From: Polaromonas sp.
GTDB lineage: Bacteria > Pseudomonadota > Gammaproteobacteria > Burkholderiales > Burkholderiaceae_C
Reading direction: 5' to 3'
NCBI GenBank assembly: GCA_013297865.1
Contig: JAAFIP010000011.1
Location: forward strand, 1 to 64,000
DNA: 64,000 nucleotides
The notes below the pieces were generated by a model. The model searched no databases and was not told the origin of the DNA. It saw only the letters and a list, made by a program, of their open reading frames with translations. Positions 53,980 to 62,674 of the stretch are shown here, in pieces. The translations under genes and the position numbers were made by a program. How positions within the stretch are numbered: the first letter of the stretch is position 1; each line of letters opens with the position of its first letter.

Positions 53980-55166
53980 GCTTTGGCCAGCCACTCTTCT
54001 GTCAGACGCACCCAGTAGGTGGCGCCCAGCGGTATCAGGTCGTCATTGAAGTCGTAGCTGGGGTTGTGCAGCATGCACGGCCCTGCGCCATGGCCCATCT
54101 CGCGGTGCGAGCCGTCGCCATTGGCAATGAACACATAGCAGCCAGGCTTGGCCTGCAGCATGTAGGCAAAGTCTTCTGCGCCCATGGTGGGCTCCTGCGT
54201 CAGCACATTGGCCGCGCCCACGATGTCGGTCATCACCTTGCGGGCAAACTCGGCCTCGTTGGGGTGATTGATGGTGGGCGGGTAGTTGCGTACAAACTCA
54301 AAATCACAGGTCGCGCCGTAGCTGGTGCTGATGCCTTCAGCCACCTCTTTCATGCGCGCTTCGATCATGTCCAGCACTTCGAGTGTGAAGGTGCGCACTG
54401 TGCCCTGCAACTCGCAGCTGTCGGGGATCACATTGGTGGCTTCGCCAGCGTGGATCATGGTCACGCTGATCACACCTGCATCGATCGGCTTTTTGTTGCG
54501 GCTGATGATGGTCTGGAAGGCCTGCACCATAGCCGAAGCCGCCACAATCGGGTCTACGCTGTTGTGCGGCAGCGCGGCGTGGCCGCCTTTGCCGTGGATG
54601 GTGATCTTGAACTCGTTGCTGGACGCCATCACCGGGCCGGGGCTGACGGCAAATTTGCCGATATCGGTGCCCGGCCAGTTGTGCATGCCAAATACGGCCT
54701 CCATGGGAAACTGGCTAAACAGCCCATCCTTGATCATCTCGCGCGCGCCGCCGCCGCCTTCTTCGGCGGGCTGGAAAATGAGGTACACCGTGCCGTCAAA
54801 GTTGCGGTGCTTGGCAAAGTGCTGCGCCGCAGCCAGCAGCATGGCGGTGTGGCCGTCGTGGCCGCAGGCGTGCATCTTGTTGGCGTGCTTGGAGGCGTGG
54901 TCAAAGGTGTTGAACTCCTGCATCGGCAGCGCGTCCATGTCGGCACGCAGGCCAATGGCCTTGCTGGACGTGCCAGCTTTGACAATGCCTACCACCCCCG
55001 TGGTGCCCATGCCCCGGTGGATGGGAATGCCCCACTCAGTCAGCTTGGAGGCCACCACGTCGGCGGTGCGCACTTCTTCAAAGCACAACTCGGGGTGGGC
55101 GTGGATGTCGCGCCGGATAGCGGCAATGCTGGCTGCCTGGGTGACGATGGAATCAATGACTTTCAT
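53976..55166 (-). CDS. M20 family amidohydrolase (hippurate hydrolase-like)
   Basis: A 396-residue M20D metallohydrolase of the HipO/IAA-amino acid hydrolase group. The metal ligands are visible in MHACGHDGHTAML, FQPAEEGGGGA, GMHNWPG and, near the end, GAGPCMLHNPSYDF. The typical N-terminus IRRDIHAHPELCFEE is present. It cleaves N-acyl amino acids to the free amino acid and acid; specificity cannot be fixed. It is divergent from argE by 77 bp. Confidence 0.93.
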   Translation of the reverse strand: MKVIDSIVTQAASIAAIRRDIHAHPELCFEEVRTADVVASKLTEWGIPIHRGMGTTGVVGIVKAGTSSKAIGLRADMDALPMQEFNTFDHASKHANKMHACGHDGHTAMLLAAAQHFAKHRNFDGTVYLIFQPAEEGGGGAREMIKDGLFSQFPMEAVFGMHNWPGTDIGKFAVSPGPVMASSNEFKITIHGKGGHAALPHNSVDPIVAASAMVQAFQTIISRNKKPIDAGVISVTMIHAGEATNVIPDSCELQGTVRTFTLEVLDMIEARMKEVAEGISTSYGATCDFEFVRNYPPTINHPNEAEFARKVMTDIVGAANVLTQEPTMGAEDFAYMLQAKPGCYVFIANGDGSHREMGHGAGPCMLHNPSYDFNDDLIPLGATYWVRLTEEWLAKA

Positions 55167-55243
55167 AAAGGGGCTCCTGATTTGTATAGTCTAGCCTTTT
55201 CCACTGCCTGTTGTCTTTGGGGTATTTACGCGAAAATGCCTGC

Positions 55244-56413
55244 ATGACTATGACCCCATCCCCCCAGGCACTGCAGTGGGTGCAAGAGCTGGTGCGCATC
55301 AACACCGTGAGCCAGCACTCCAATCTGCCCTTGATCCACCATGTGCGCGACCACCTGCAGACCATCGGTGTGAGCAGTCGCTTAACCTACAACGCTGATA
55401 AAACCAAGGCCAACCTGTTTGCCACCCTGGGCGAGGGCAAGGCAGCAGGCATCGTCTTGAGTGGCCATACCGACACCGTGCCCTGGGACGGACAAGACTG
55501 GTCGGTGGACCCGCTGGGCGCGCTGGTCAAAGACGGCAGGCTGTATGGCCGTGGCAGCTGCGACATGAAGGGCTTTATCGGCATGGCATTGGCGCATGCC
55601 CAGCAGTTTGCACATAGCAGCGCGCCCTTTGCCATCCACCTGGCGCTGAGCTACGACGAAGAGGTGGGCTGCTTCGGTGTGAAAGAGCTGATTGCCGACA
55701 TGAAGGACGCAGGCATTCAGCCGCTGGCCTGCATCGTCGGCGAGCCTACGGAGATGGTGCCCGCCATTGCGCACAAAGGTGTCTACCGCTACCGCTGCTG
55801 TGTGCGCGGCAAAGAGGCCCACTCCTCACTCACGCCCAACTCGGTCAACGCCATCGAAGAGGCTGCCCGGCTGGTGGCGCATATCCGCGGCATGGCAGAC
55901 GACATGCGGGCCCATGAGCCGCGCTATGCAGGCTTTGACGTGCCGTTCAGCACCGCCAGTGTCGGGCAGTTCCAGGGCGGCATTGCCGACAACGTGGTGC
56001 CGCGCGATGCCTGGTTTCATTACGAGTTCAGGGATTTGCCCACCGCAGACGTCGTTTCTATGCAAAAACAGGTTCTGGACCAATCAAATATCGCGGCGGC
56101 AGCTATGAAAAAAGTAGCGCCTGAAGCGGGCTTCAGTTTTGAGACGATCTGCGAAATCCCCAGCTTTCTGGGCTCAACCAGTGATGCCATCACGCGCCTG
56201 GCGCAGCAGCTCAGTGGCGAAAGCTCCACCACGCTGGTGGCTTTTGGCACCGAAGCTGGGATTTTCAAAAACGCAGGCATTCCTACCGTGGTCTGCGGCC
56301 CGGGCAGCATCCAGCAGGCGCATCAGCCTGATGAATATGTCAGTCTGCAGCAGCTGGGGCGCTGCGAGCAGTTCATGCAAAAGCTGGCCTCCACCCAGGC
56401 CCTGCCAGGCTGA
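55244..56413 (+). CDS. argE: Acetylornithine deacetylase (ArgE-type M20 peptidase)
   Basis: A 389-residue M20A metallohydrolase, removing the acetyl group of N-acetylornithine in arginine synthesis. Metal and catalytic residues: SGHTDTVPWDG, GRGSCDMKGFIG, SYDEEVGCFG, CIVGEPTEM, and the late CGPGSIQQAHQPDE with the final His. The dimerisation domain contains an in-frame copy of the dispersed repeat at about 280-292. An in-frame start 11 codons earlier exists; ATG 55244 fits the family. Related M20 deacetylases (succinyl-diaminopimelate) are less similar in motif context. Confidence 0.88.
   Translation: MTMTPSPQALQWVQELVRINTVSQHSNLPLIHHVRDHLQTIGVSSRLTYNADKTKANLFATLGEGKAAGIVLSGHTDTVPWDGQDWSVDPLGALVKDGRLYGRGSCDMKGFIGMALAHAQQFAHSSAPFAIHLALSYDEEVGCFGVKELIADMKDAGIQPLACIVGEPTEMVPAIAHKGVYRYRCCVRGKEAHSSLTPNSVNAIEEAARLVAHIRGMADDMRAHEPRYAGFDVPFSTASVGQFQGGIADNVVPRDAWFHYEFRDLPTADVVSMQKQVLDQSNIAAAAMKKVAPEAGFSFETICEIPSFLGSTSDAITRLAQQLSGESSTTLVAFGTEAGIFKNAGIPTVVCGPGSIQQAHQPDEYVSLQQLGRCEQFMQKLASTQALPG
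56081..56118 (+). repeat. Dispersed 42-bp hairpin repeat, copy I, inside argE
   Basis: In-frame copy encoding NIAAAAMKKVA. Reads CAATCAAATATCGCGGCGGC, AGCTATG, six A, GTAGC. The in-frame TAG of intergenic copies is replaced by TCA. The stem has one T-G wobble. Confidence 0.9.
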
Positions 56414-56418
56414 ACCTG

Positions 56419-57558
56419 TCAGTGGCGTACGCGCCCGTCATCGGTGAGCATGGTGAGGTCCACGAACTTGGAACCAGTATGCTTTTTGGGTCCAAAATCC
56501 ACGGCAAACCCACCTACCAGGATGTTCTGCATGCCTTCGATTGCGCTGAGGAATGCTTCGCGCGTCGGATTGCGTCCAGCGCGCTGCAATGCCTCTGTAA
56601 ACACTTTGGCCGCCACATAACCTTCCATGCTCGAATAGTTGGCCGACACCTCGGTGTTGCTGGCCGCTACAGCCTGCAGCGCCGCTTGATATTGCGCAAC
56701 CAGTGGTGTGTTGGCAGCAAAAGGAAACGGCATGACCTGGCTGACCACCACGCCGCGCGCCTCTTTGCCCAACTCAGCTGACAGGGCCTGCGTGCCCACG
56801 AAGGACACGTTGTAAAACGTACCGCCAAAGCCGGCTTTGCGCGCCTCGCGGATAAACGCTGCGCAGCCCTTGTAGGCACCAATCTGTACGATGCACTCCG
56901 GCTGCTGAGCCATGATGTCGGCAACTGCTTTTTTGACATCGACCGAGTTGCGCTCCACGGTGCCCAGACCTGTGGGCTGCAGATTGAGCTCTTTCAAGGC
57001 GCGCTGCATTCCTTCAAGCCCTGCTTTGCCATAAGCGTCGTTCTGGTAGAACACCGCAATTTTCTTGATGCCGATCGAAGTGGCCTGCTTCACAATGGCT
57101 GCGGTTTCGTCGAAGTAGGAAGCGCGCACGTGCACCGCGTAGCGATTGAACGGCTCTCGCAAGGCCTGAGCGCCGGTAAATGGCGCAAAAAACGGAACTT
57201 TCGCTTCTGTGGCCAAGGGCAAGGCCACGACGCTGGTAGGTGTACCGATATAGCCAAACAAGGCAAACACGCCTTGCGCAATAAACTGTTTGGTATTGGC
57301 TGCGCTGCGTTCGGGCTCATAGCCATCATCGAGTTTGAGCAGTTCAATGGTTTTGCCGTTGACACCGCCTTTGGCATTGGTTGCGTCAAAATACAGCTTG
57401 GCTCCCAGGTAAAACTGGATACCCAACTGCGCGGCTGGCCCGGTGAAAGGTGCTGACTGACCCAGTAGGATTTTGTTGTCTGACTCTGCCCAAGTGCTTG
57501 GTGCGGTGGCTAGCGATGCAAGAGAGGTAGTGATGCAAAATTGTCGACGTGAGATCAT
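56419..57558 (-). CDS. Branched-chain amino acid-type ABC transporter binding protein
   Basis: A 379-residue periplasmic binding protein of the Peripla_BP_6 (LivJ-like) family. Tat-like leader ISRRQFCITTSLASLATAPSTWA, then ILLGQSAPFTGPAAQLG, the usual first-lobe start, GGVNGKTIELLKLDDGYEP, and VFYQNDAYGKAGLEG. No permease or ATPase gene is adjacent, so it is an orphan binding component. It converges with argE, leaving only five bases between the stops. Confidence 0.92.
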   Translation of the reverse strand: MISRRQFCITTSLASLATAPSTWAESDNKILLGQSAPFTGPAAQLGIQFYLGAKLYFDATNAKGGVNGKTIELLKLDDGYEPERSAANTKQFIAQGVFALFGYIGTPTSVVALPLATEAKVPFFAPFTGAQALREPFNRYAVHVRASYFDETAAIVKQATSIGIKKIAVFYQNDAYGKAGLEGMQRALKELNLQPTGLGTVERNSVDVKKAVADIMAQQPECIVQIGAYKGCAAFIREARKAGFGGTFYNVSFVGTQALSAELGKEARGVVVSQVMPFPFAANTPLVAQYQAALQAVAASNTEVSANYSSMEGYVAAKVFTEALQRAGRNPTREAFLSAIEGMQNILVGGFAVDFGPKKHTGSKFVDLTMLTDDGRVRH

Positions 57559-57640
57559 TAAGGGCAGTTCTAAATTGGGTGTTCCGGATTACCGATGTTA
57601 ACAACATTTAGTAACAATTAGCCTTACGAGGGGTCATATC

Positions 57641-59704
57641 ATTCCAATCCAAGTCACACACCAAGTCCGCGGTGCCTGCCCGCATGACTGCCCTGACACC
57701 TGCGCCTTGATTACCGATGTACAGGACGGTATAGCCATCAAAGTGCATGGCAACCCTGCGCATGCGCACACCCATGGCACGCTGTGTGCCAAAGTATCCA
57801 AATACACCGAGCGCACCTACCATCCCGAGCGCATCCTGCATCCGCTCAAACGCGTTGGGCCCAAAGGCACGGGCCAGTTTGAACAAGTCAGCTGGGACGC
57901 CGCCTTGAGCGATATTGCGGCACGTCTGCAGGGCATTGCAGCGCGCGACCCGCAGGCCATAGTGCCCTACAGCTATGCGGGCACCATGGGCCTGGTGCAG
58001 GCCGAGGGCATGGCGGCACGTTTTTGGCACAAGCTGGGCGCATCGCTGTTGGACCGCACGATCTGTTCATCTGCAGGGGGCGAAGGCTTGGTGCACACCC
58101 TGGGCGGCAAAGTGGGCATGAAGGTGGAGTTTTTTGCCCACAGCCAGCTCATCATCATCTGGGGCAGCAACAGCGTCACCAGCAACCTGCATTTCTGGCG
58201 CTATGCGCAGGAAGCCAAACGCAAGGGTGCCCGGCTCATCTGCATCGACCCGCGCAAAACCGAAACCGCCGACAAATGCCATGAACATATCCAGCTGCTG
58301 CCCGGCACCGATGCAGCGCTGGCACTGGCGGTAATGCATGAACTGATTGCCCACAATTGGCTGGACCACGACTACATCGCGCAGCACACCCTGGGCTGGG
58401 ATGCGCTCAAAGTGCGGGCGCTGCAGTGGAGCCCAGCGCGCGCCGCGCAGGTGTGCGGCGTGAGCGAGCAGCAGATTGTGGCGCTGGCGCGTGACTATGG
58501 CATGAGCTATGTGCAGCAGACGCCCGCAGCGATCCGCGTGAACTACGGCATGCAGCGCGTGCGCGGAGGCGGCAATGCCATGCGCGCCGTGGCCTGCCTG
58601 CCCGCGCTGATCGGCGCGTGGCGCCAGCCTGCTGGGGGGCTGCTGCTGTCGAGCTCAGGCATGTTCCCGGTGGACAAGCAGGCCCTGCAGCGTCCGGATC
58701 TGCTGGCGGGCAAAACGCCGCGCACCATCAACATGAGCACCATCGGCAACGACCTGCTGCGCCCCTCGTCTGCAGCGTTTGGACCGCAGATTGAAGCACT
58801 GGTGGTCTACAACAGCAACCCGGTGGCTGTGGCGCCAGACTCCAGCAAAGTGGCGCAGGGCTTTGCCCGCGAAGACCTGTTTACCGTGGTGCTGGAGCAT
58901 TTTCAGACCGATACCGCCGACTACGCCGATTACATCCTGCCCGCCACCACACAGCTGGAGCACTGGGACGTACACCTGAGTTATGGTCACACCGATGTGA
59001 CCCTCAACCAGCCTGCGATTGCCCCGGTGGGCCAGGCCAAGCCCAACACACAGATTTTCCGCGAGCTGGCCCAGCGCATGGGCTACACCGACACCTGCTT
59101 TGCCGACAGCGACGAGGCGATGTGCCGCCAGGCTTTTGCAGGCCAGGTGGATTTTGAGCAGCTGTTGCGCGATGGCTTTGCCTCGCTGAACGTGCCGGAC
59201 GCGCCCTTTGCCCAAGGGGGTTTTCCCACGCCCTCAGGCAAGTGCGAGTTTGTCAGCGCCCGGCTGCAGGCACAGGGCCAGGACGGCCTGCCAGACCATG
59301 TGCCCAACTACGAAAGCGCAGGCAGCTCGGCGCAGTTTCCGCTGGCCATGATCTCGCCGCCTGCGCGCAATTTTCTCAACTCCACTTTTGTGAACGTCAA
59401 AACTCTGCGCGACATGGAAGGCGAGCCGCTGCTGGAGATCCACGCTGACGATGCCGCCCGGCGCAGCATCCGCGATGGCCAGACGGTGCGCGTGTTCAAC
59501 GACCGCGGCAGCTACCACTGCAAGGCCCACATCAGCCCCCGCGCACGCGCTGGCGTCGTCCATGGCATGGGCATCTGGTGGCGCAAGCTCGGCCTGCAAG
59601 GCACCAATGTGAATGAGCTGACCAGCCAGCAGCTGACCGACATGGGCCGGGGGCCGGTATTTTATGACTGCCTGGTCGAGGTCAGCGGCGTAGAGACGCA
59701 GTAG
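57641..59704 (+). CDS. Molybdopterin-dependent oxidoreductase with N-terminal [4Fe-4S] motif
   Basis: About 687 residues of a DMSO reductase-family oxidoreductase. The N-terminus has the iron-sulfur motif GACPHDCPDTC with a fourth Cys in GTLCAKVSKYTER; then LDRTICSSAGGEG (possible Mo-ligand region), GSNSVTSN, IDPRKTETAD, VVYNSNPVAV and a C-terminal molydopterin-binding domain. The frame has no ATG, GTG or TTG before the Cys motif; the first canonical start (TTG 57707) would remove it. ATT 57641 has GAGGGG seven bases upstream and is taken as start. No electron-transfer partner is adjacent. Substrate unknown. Confidence 0.85.
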   Translation: MPIQVTHQVRGACPHDCPDTCALITDVQDGIAIKVHGNPAHAHTHGTLCAKVSKYTERTYHPERILHPLKRVGPKGTGQFEQVSWDAALSDIAARLQGIAARDPQAIVPYSYAGTMGLVQAEGMAARFWHKLGASLLDRTICSSAGGEGLVHTLGGKVGMKVEFFAHSQLIIIWGSNSVTSNLHFWRYAQEAKRKGARLICIDPRKTETADKCHEHIQLLPGTDAALALAVMHELIAHNWLDHDYIAQHTLGWDALKVRALQWSPARAAQVCGVSEQQIVALARDYGMSYVQQTPAAIRVNYGMQRVRGGGNAMRAVACLPALIGAWRQPAGGLLLSSSGMFPVDKQALQRPDLLAGKTPRTINMSTIGNDLLRPSSAAFGPQIEALVVYNSNPVAVAPDSSKVAQGFAREDLFTVVLEHFQTDTADYADYILPATTQLEHWDVHLSYGHTDVTLNQPAIAPVGQAKPNTQIFRELAQRMGYTDTCFADSDEAMCRQAFAGQVDFEQLLRDGFASLNVPDAPFAQGGFPTPSGKCEFVSARLQAQGQDGLPDHVPNYESAGSSAQFPLAMISPPARNFLNSTFVNVKTLRDMEGEPLLEIHADDAARRSIRDGQTVRVFNDRGSYHCKAHISPRARAGVVHGMGIWWRKLGLQGTNVNELTSQQLTDMGRGPVFYDCLVEVSGVETQ

Positions 59705-59727
59705 TGGCGAAGCAGCGGCGGTGCGTG

Positions 59728-60180
59728 TCAGTTCGGCTTGCTGCGCACCGCTTTGCCATTGATCACGCCACTGGCGCGGCCGCCGGAGAGCAGATCGAGA
59801 TTGCCTTTGGTGGCTGATGTGGTGTTGCCCAGCGCGAGCGAGAGTTTGTTGCTACTGGCCTGGTAGCAGGCGCTGCTGACCGGCACGCCGTTGCCATCCA
59901 CCGTGGCGCTGCCGTCGGCCGCCAGCTTGAAAATCAGGGTGCTGGTCTGGATGAACGCGCCAAACTCGTCAATCGTGCCAGCCTGCAGCTCATAGATCGT
60001 GGCAAACAAACCCAGTACCAGCTCGGCGGGCACCTGGCCGCTGCTGCCTGTTGACGTGGTGCAGGCAGGGGTGTTGGCGATCGTGTTCGAAGCGCTGTCT
60101 GAGCCGCCACCACCACAGGCTGTCACAGCGGCGCTGGCCAGGGCAATGGCGGCAAGATGCAGGCGTGATGGGTGGGGCAT
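59728..60180 (-). CDS. Small hypothetical lipoprotein
   Basis: A 150-residue lipoprotein with signal and lipobox VTAC followed by GGGGSDSAS, then an approximately 120-residue beta-rich domain with two cysteines. No recognised family. The composition and CGGGG start resemble the other small lipoproteins in this window. ATG 60180 is chosen; an earlier frame lacks a signal peptide. Confidence 0.65.
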   Translation of the reverse strand: MPHPSRLHLAAIALASAAVTACGGGGSDSASNTIANTPACTTSTGSSGQVPAELVLGLFATIYELQAGTIDEFGAFIQTSTLIFKLAADGSATVDGNGVPVSSACYQASSNKLSLALGNTTSATKGNLDLLSGGRASGVINGKAVRSKPN

Positions 60181-60418
60181 AGTGGCTTTCTGAAAACAGT
60201 GGCTGCAGGCAGTCAATGGCCACAGTGTAGCCACACAACGCGGCGAAACAAGCCTCAGTTGACACTGGCTGGCTAAGGGGTGACTAAGAGGTAGCTAAGG
60301 GGTGGCGCAACATGCCGTCACACAGGGCCTGCGCTTTTTCGTACACTCAAGGCTCTGCCCACTACCTGCTTACTCTGTGCCGCACTATACCCCCAAGCCT
60401 TACGCTGCGCCAAACGAT

Positions 60419-61525
60419 ATGCGCCGTGCCGCGCAAGGCAGATGGCGCGCAGGGCGCCTGCTGGCCGGTGTGGCGCTGGCTGCGGTGAGCCTGTCGGGTT
60501 GCGCCAATATTGGCTACTACTGGCAAAGCGTTACCGGCCATGTGGCGGTGATGAACGCGGCCAAGCCGGTGCAGGACTGGCTGGGCGATGCCAGCACGCC
60601 CGAAGCCACCAAGCGCCGCCTGGAGCTGTCGCAGCGCATCCGCGACTATGCCTCACAGGCCCTGCAGCTGCCCGACAACGCCAGCTACCGCCGCTATGCA
60701 GACCTCAAGCGCCGCGCCGCGGTGTGGAACGTGGTGGCCGCACCCGAGTTTTCGCTCACCCTGTACACCTGGTGCTTCCCGGTGGTGGGCTGCGTAGGCT
60801 ATCGCGGCTATTACAGCGAAGACGATGCCAAGCAGGAGGCCCAGCTGAAAAAAGCCGAAGGCCTGGAGGTGGATGTCTACGGCGTGCCTGCCTACTCCAC
60901 CTTGGGCTACCTCAACTGGGCCGGCGGCGACCCGCTGCTGTCCACCTTCATCAATTACCCCGAAGGCGAGCTGGCGCGCCTGATCTTTCATGAGCTATCG
61001 CACCAGGTGCTGTATGTCAAGGACGACACCATGTTCAACGAATCGTTTGCCACCGCGGTAGAGCGCATCGGTGGTGCGCAGTGGCTGGCGCAGCATGGCT
61101 CAGAGGCTGCGCGCGCAGAGTATGCGCAGTTTGACCAGCGGCGCAGGGATTTTCGCGCGCTGACCCTGGCTACCCGCAAGAAACTGGAGGCTATTTATGC
61201 TGCAGCCCAAAAAAATACCGCGGCGGCAGCTACTAAAAAAATAGCAATGGACGCATTTCGGCAAGACTATGAAAAGCTCAAAGCCCAGTGGGGCGGCTAC
61301 GCTGGCTATGACGCCTGGGTAGCCAAAGCCAACAACGCGAGTTTTGGCGCGCTGGCGGCCTACGATGAGCTGGTGCCGCAGTTTGAGGCGCTGTATGCCA
61401 AACAGGCGGGCAGCGGCGCTGCGCGCTGGAATACGTTTTATGATGCATGCAAGGCGCTGGCCGCCATGCCACGCAACGAGCGCCGCGCGGCCCTGGCTGC
61501 GCAGGCTGGGTTAACACCGCAGTAA
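60419..61525 (+). CDS. Lipoprotein aminopeptidase with HExxH zinc site (PF10023-type)
   Basis: A 368-residue putative zinc aminopeptidase of the bacterial Aminopep family. The lipobox LSGC puts the lipid on Cys28. Conserved segments are NIGYYWQSVTGHVAVM, APEFSLTLYTWCFPVVGCVGY and the zinc motif FHELSHQVLYV (His191, Glu192, His195) with NESFATAVE as third-ligand region. Residues about 262-276 come from an in-frame copy of the dispersed repeat. It lies 16 bp before the PHA-related gene. Confidence 0.87.
   Translation: MRRAAQGRWRAGRLLAGVALAAVSLSGCANIGYYWQSVTGHVAVMNAAKPVQDWLGDASTPEATKRRLELSQRIRDYASQALQLPDNASYRRYADLKRRAAVWNVVAAPEFSLTLYTWCFPVVGCVGYRGYYSEDDAKQEAQLKKAEGLEVDVYGVPAYSTLGYLNWAGGDPLLSTFINYPEGELARLIFHELSHQVLYVKDDTMFNESFATAVERIGGAQWLAQHGSEAARAEYAQFDQRRRDFRALTLATRKKLEAIYAAAQKNTAAAATKKIAMDAFRQDYEKLKAQWGGYAGYDAWVAKANNASFGALAAYDELVPQFEALYAKQAGSGAARWNTFYDACKALAAMPRNERRAALAAQAGLTPQ
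61203..61245 (+). repeat. Dispersed 42-bp hairpin repeat, copy J, inside the aminopeptidase gene
   Basis: In-frame copy encoding NTAAAATKKIA. AAATACCGCGGCGGCAGCTA, then C, TAAAAAA and ATAGC. The intergenic TAG corresponds to AAA here. The C-A end pair is mismatched, the only copy with a lost pair. Confidence 0.88.
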
Positions 61526-61541
61526 TTTTTTTGGAGATACC

Positions 61542-61856
61542 ATGCCAGATATTCACCTTGAACGCGCACATGAACTGGGCTTGGCCGAGGCCCGCAAGAT
61601 TGCTTTCAAATGGGCCGAGCAGGTCGAGACAAAGTTCGACATGGAATGCACCTATGAAGAGGGCAAGGCCCAGGACCATGTGAGTTTCAAGCGCAGCGGT
61701 GTGGATGGCACGCTGGTGGTGACCAAGGACAGCTTTGTACTGGACGCCAAGCTGGGTTTTCTGCTGGGTGCGTTCAAAGACAAGATCGAGAGCGAGATCA
61801 CCAAAAATCTGGATGCATTGCTCAGGAAGAAGCCTGCTGCCAAGAAGAAGGCCTAG
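61542..61856 (+). CDS. Polyhydroxyalkanoic acid system family protein
   Basis: A 104-residue protein of the PHA_gran_rgn family, often found beside PHA granule genes. Landmarks are IHLERAHELGLAEARKIAFKWAEQ and a lysine-rich end KKPAAKKKA that may bind DNA or granule surfaces. The length is standard for the family. No phaC or phasin gene is in the window, but an acyl-CoA-binding protein and a wax ester synthase follow, a lipid-storage context. Confidence 0.85.
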   Translation: MPDIHLERAHELGLAEARKIAFKWAEQVETKFDMECTYEEGKAQDHVSFKRSGVDGTLVVTKDSFVLDAKLGFLLGAFKDKIESEITKNLDALLRKKPAAKKKA

Positions 61857-61934
61857 GGTTGGTTTGTGTGTCTGTTGTCGTCTGCTGAGTGGGTGGGTTG
61901 ATTTAGCGTTGATTGCTTAGCTGGTGTGGCTACG

Positions 61935-62160
61935 GGCGACAAAGCGTATGCAAATCGCCCTCATACTGGAGTACCAGAAATCGGTCGATTCGCATACGCT
62001 TTATCGCCTTCACATACGGTCGCGCACTACCGGTATTGAACACAACGATTGTCCGGGGACTACCGGTAGAGCGCTACTGTGGTCGCTGCACAGGTGGGTG
62101 TGTGTCAGCCGACCGATTTCTGGTACTCCAGTATGAGGGCGGATGACATACACCCACCTG
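61935..62160. repeat. Three-stem structured element with an inverted 32-bp core pair
   Basis: Stem I: 61935-61951 pairs with 61992-62008 (17 bp, one G-U type change). Stem II: 62022-62035 pairs with 62061-62074 (14 bp, one mismatch). Stem III: 62091-62107 pairs with 62144-62160 (17 bp, one G-U type change). The interiors of I and III, 61956-61987 and 62110-62141, are perfect 32-bp reverse complements, each folding to a CTGG-n4-CCAG apical hairpin. Transcribed, it could be a structured RNA; as DNA it is a cruciform candidate. Confidence 0.8.
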
Positions 62161-62206
62161 TGCGTACAGTACAAGACCCAAAACTGGCAATTAAAACAAA
62201 GGCATT

Positions 62207-62249
62207 TACTACAAATACCATAGCTGCCCCCGCAACATTCTATTGGCCT
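62207..62249 (-). repeat. Dispersed 42-bp hairpin repeat, copy K
   Basis: Most divergent copy, reverse orientation: GGCCAATAGAATGTTGCGGG, GGCAGCTATG, then a GTATTT loop and GTAGT. The stem is weakened. Intergenic before the acyl-CoA-binding protein stop. Confidence 0.85.
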
Positions 62250-62288
62250 AGAGCCCTATTTAACTAAAAATAAGCCCCAGAAAACCGC

Positions 62289-62543
62289 TTATTTCAACGA
62301 CTCAATCAGGTCAATGTACTGCTGCATTGCGTCGTCTTGCGAGGTGCCCTTCAGGCCGTTCCACGCGTCCCACTTGGCGCGGCCCACCATGTCGCCAAAG
62401 CCGGGTTTCTTTTCGGTGTTGTCACCCACACTGCCCTGCTTGTACAGCGAATAGATCTTCAGCAGCGTCGCATTGTCAGGACGCTCGGCGAGGTTTTTAG
62501 AGTCTGCCATGGCGGCTTCGAACTGGGCTTTGAGATTAGCCAT
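62289..62543 (-). CDS. Acyl-CoA-binding protein
   Basis: An 84-residue ACBP, a cytosolic four-helix protein that binds long-chain acyl-CoA. Conserved core: NATLLKIYSLYKQGSVGD with the binding Tyr/Lys residues and GRAKWDAWNGLKGTSQDDAMQQYI. The size matches eukaryotic and bacterial ACBPs (about 86). It is divergent from the wax ester synthase gene, 131 bp apart, consistent with acyl-CoA supply for neutral lipid synthesis. Confidence 0.95.
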   Translation of the reverse strand: MANLKAQFEAAMADSKNLAERPDNATLLKIYSLYKQGSVGDNTEKKPGFGDMVGRAKWDAWNGLKGTSQDDAMQQYIDLIESLK

Positions 62544-62674
62544 ATGTGTGCTCCTAGCGATAAAACCGTGTTTAGGGAAACTGCTCTGTATCTTAATGGC
62601 CTAAAACGCGCCAAAATAGGGAACTAACCCCAACCATACTACACGCGTTGACAACGCACACAGGAGAGCGCCGC

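Larger units (their letters stand above)
61857..62288. other. Gene-free stretch with nested inverted repeats
   Basis: About 430 bp without a convincing gene. It holds three stem-loops (described separately) and copy K of the dispersed repeat. Short frames here are translations of the inverted repeats. Confidence 0.7.
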
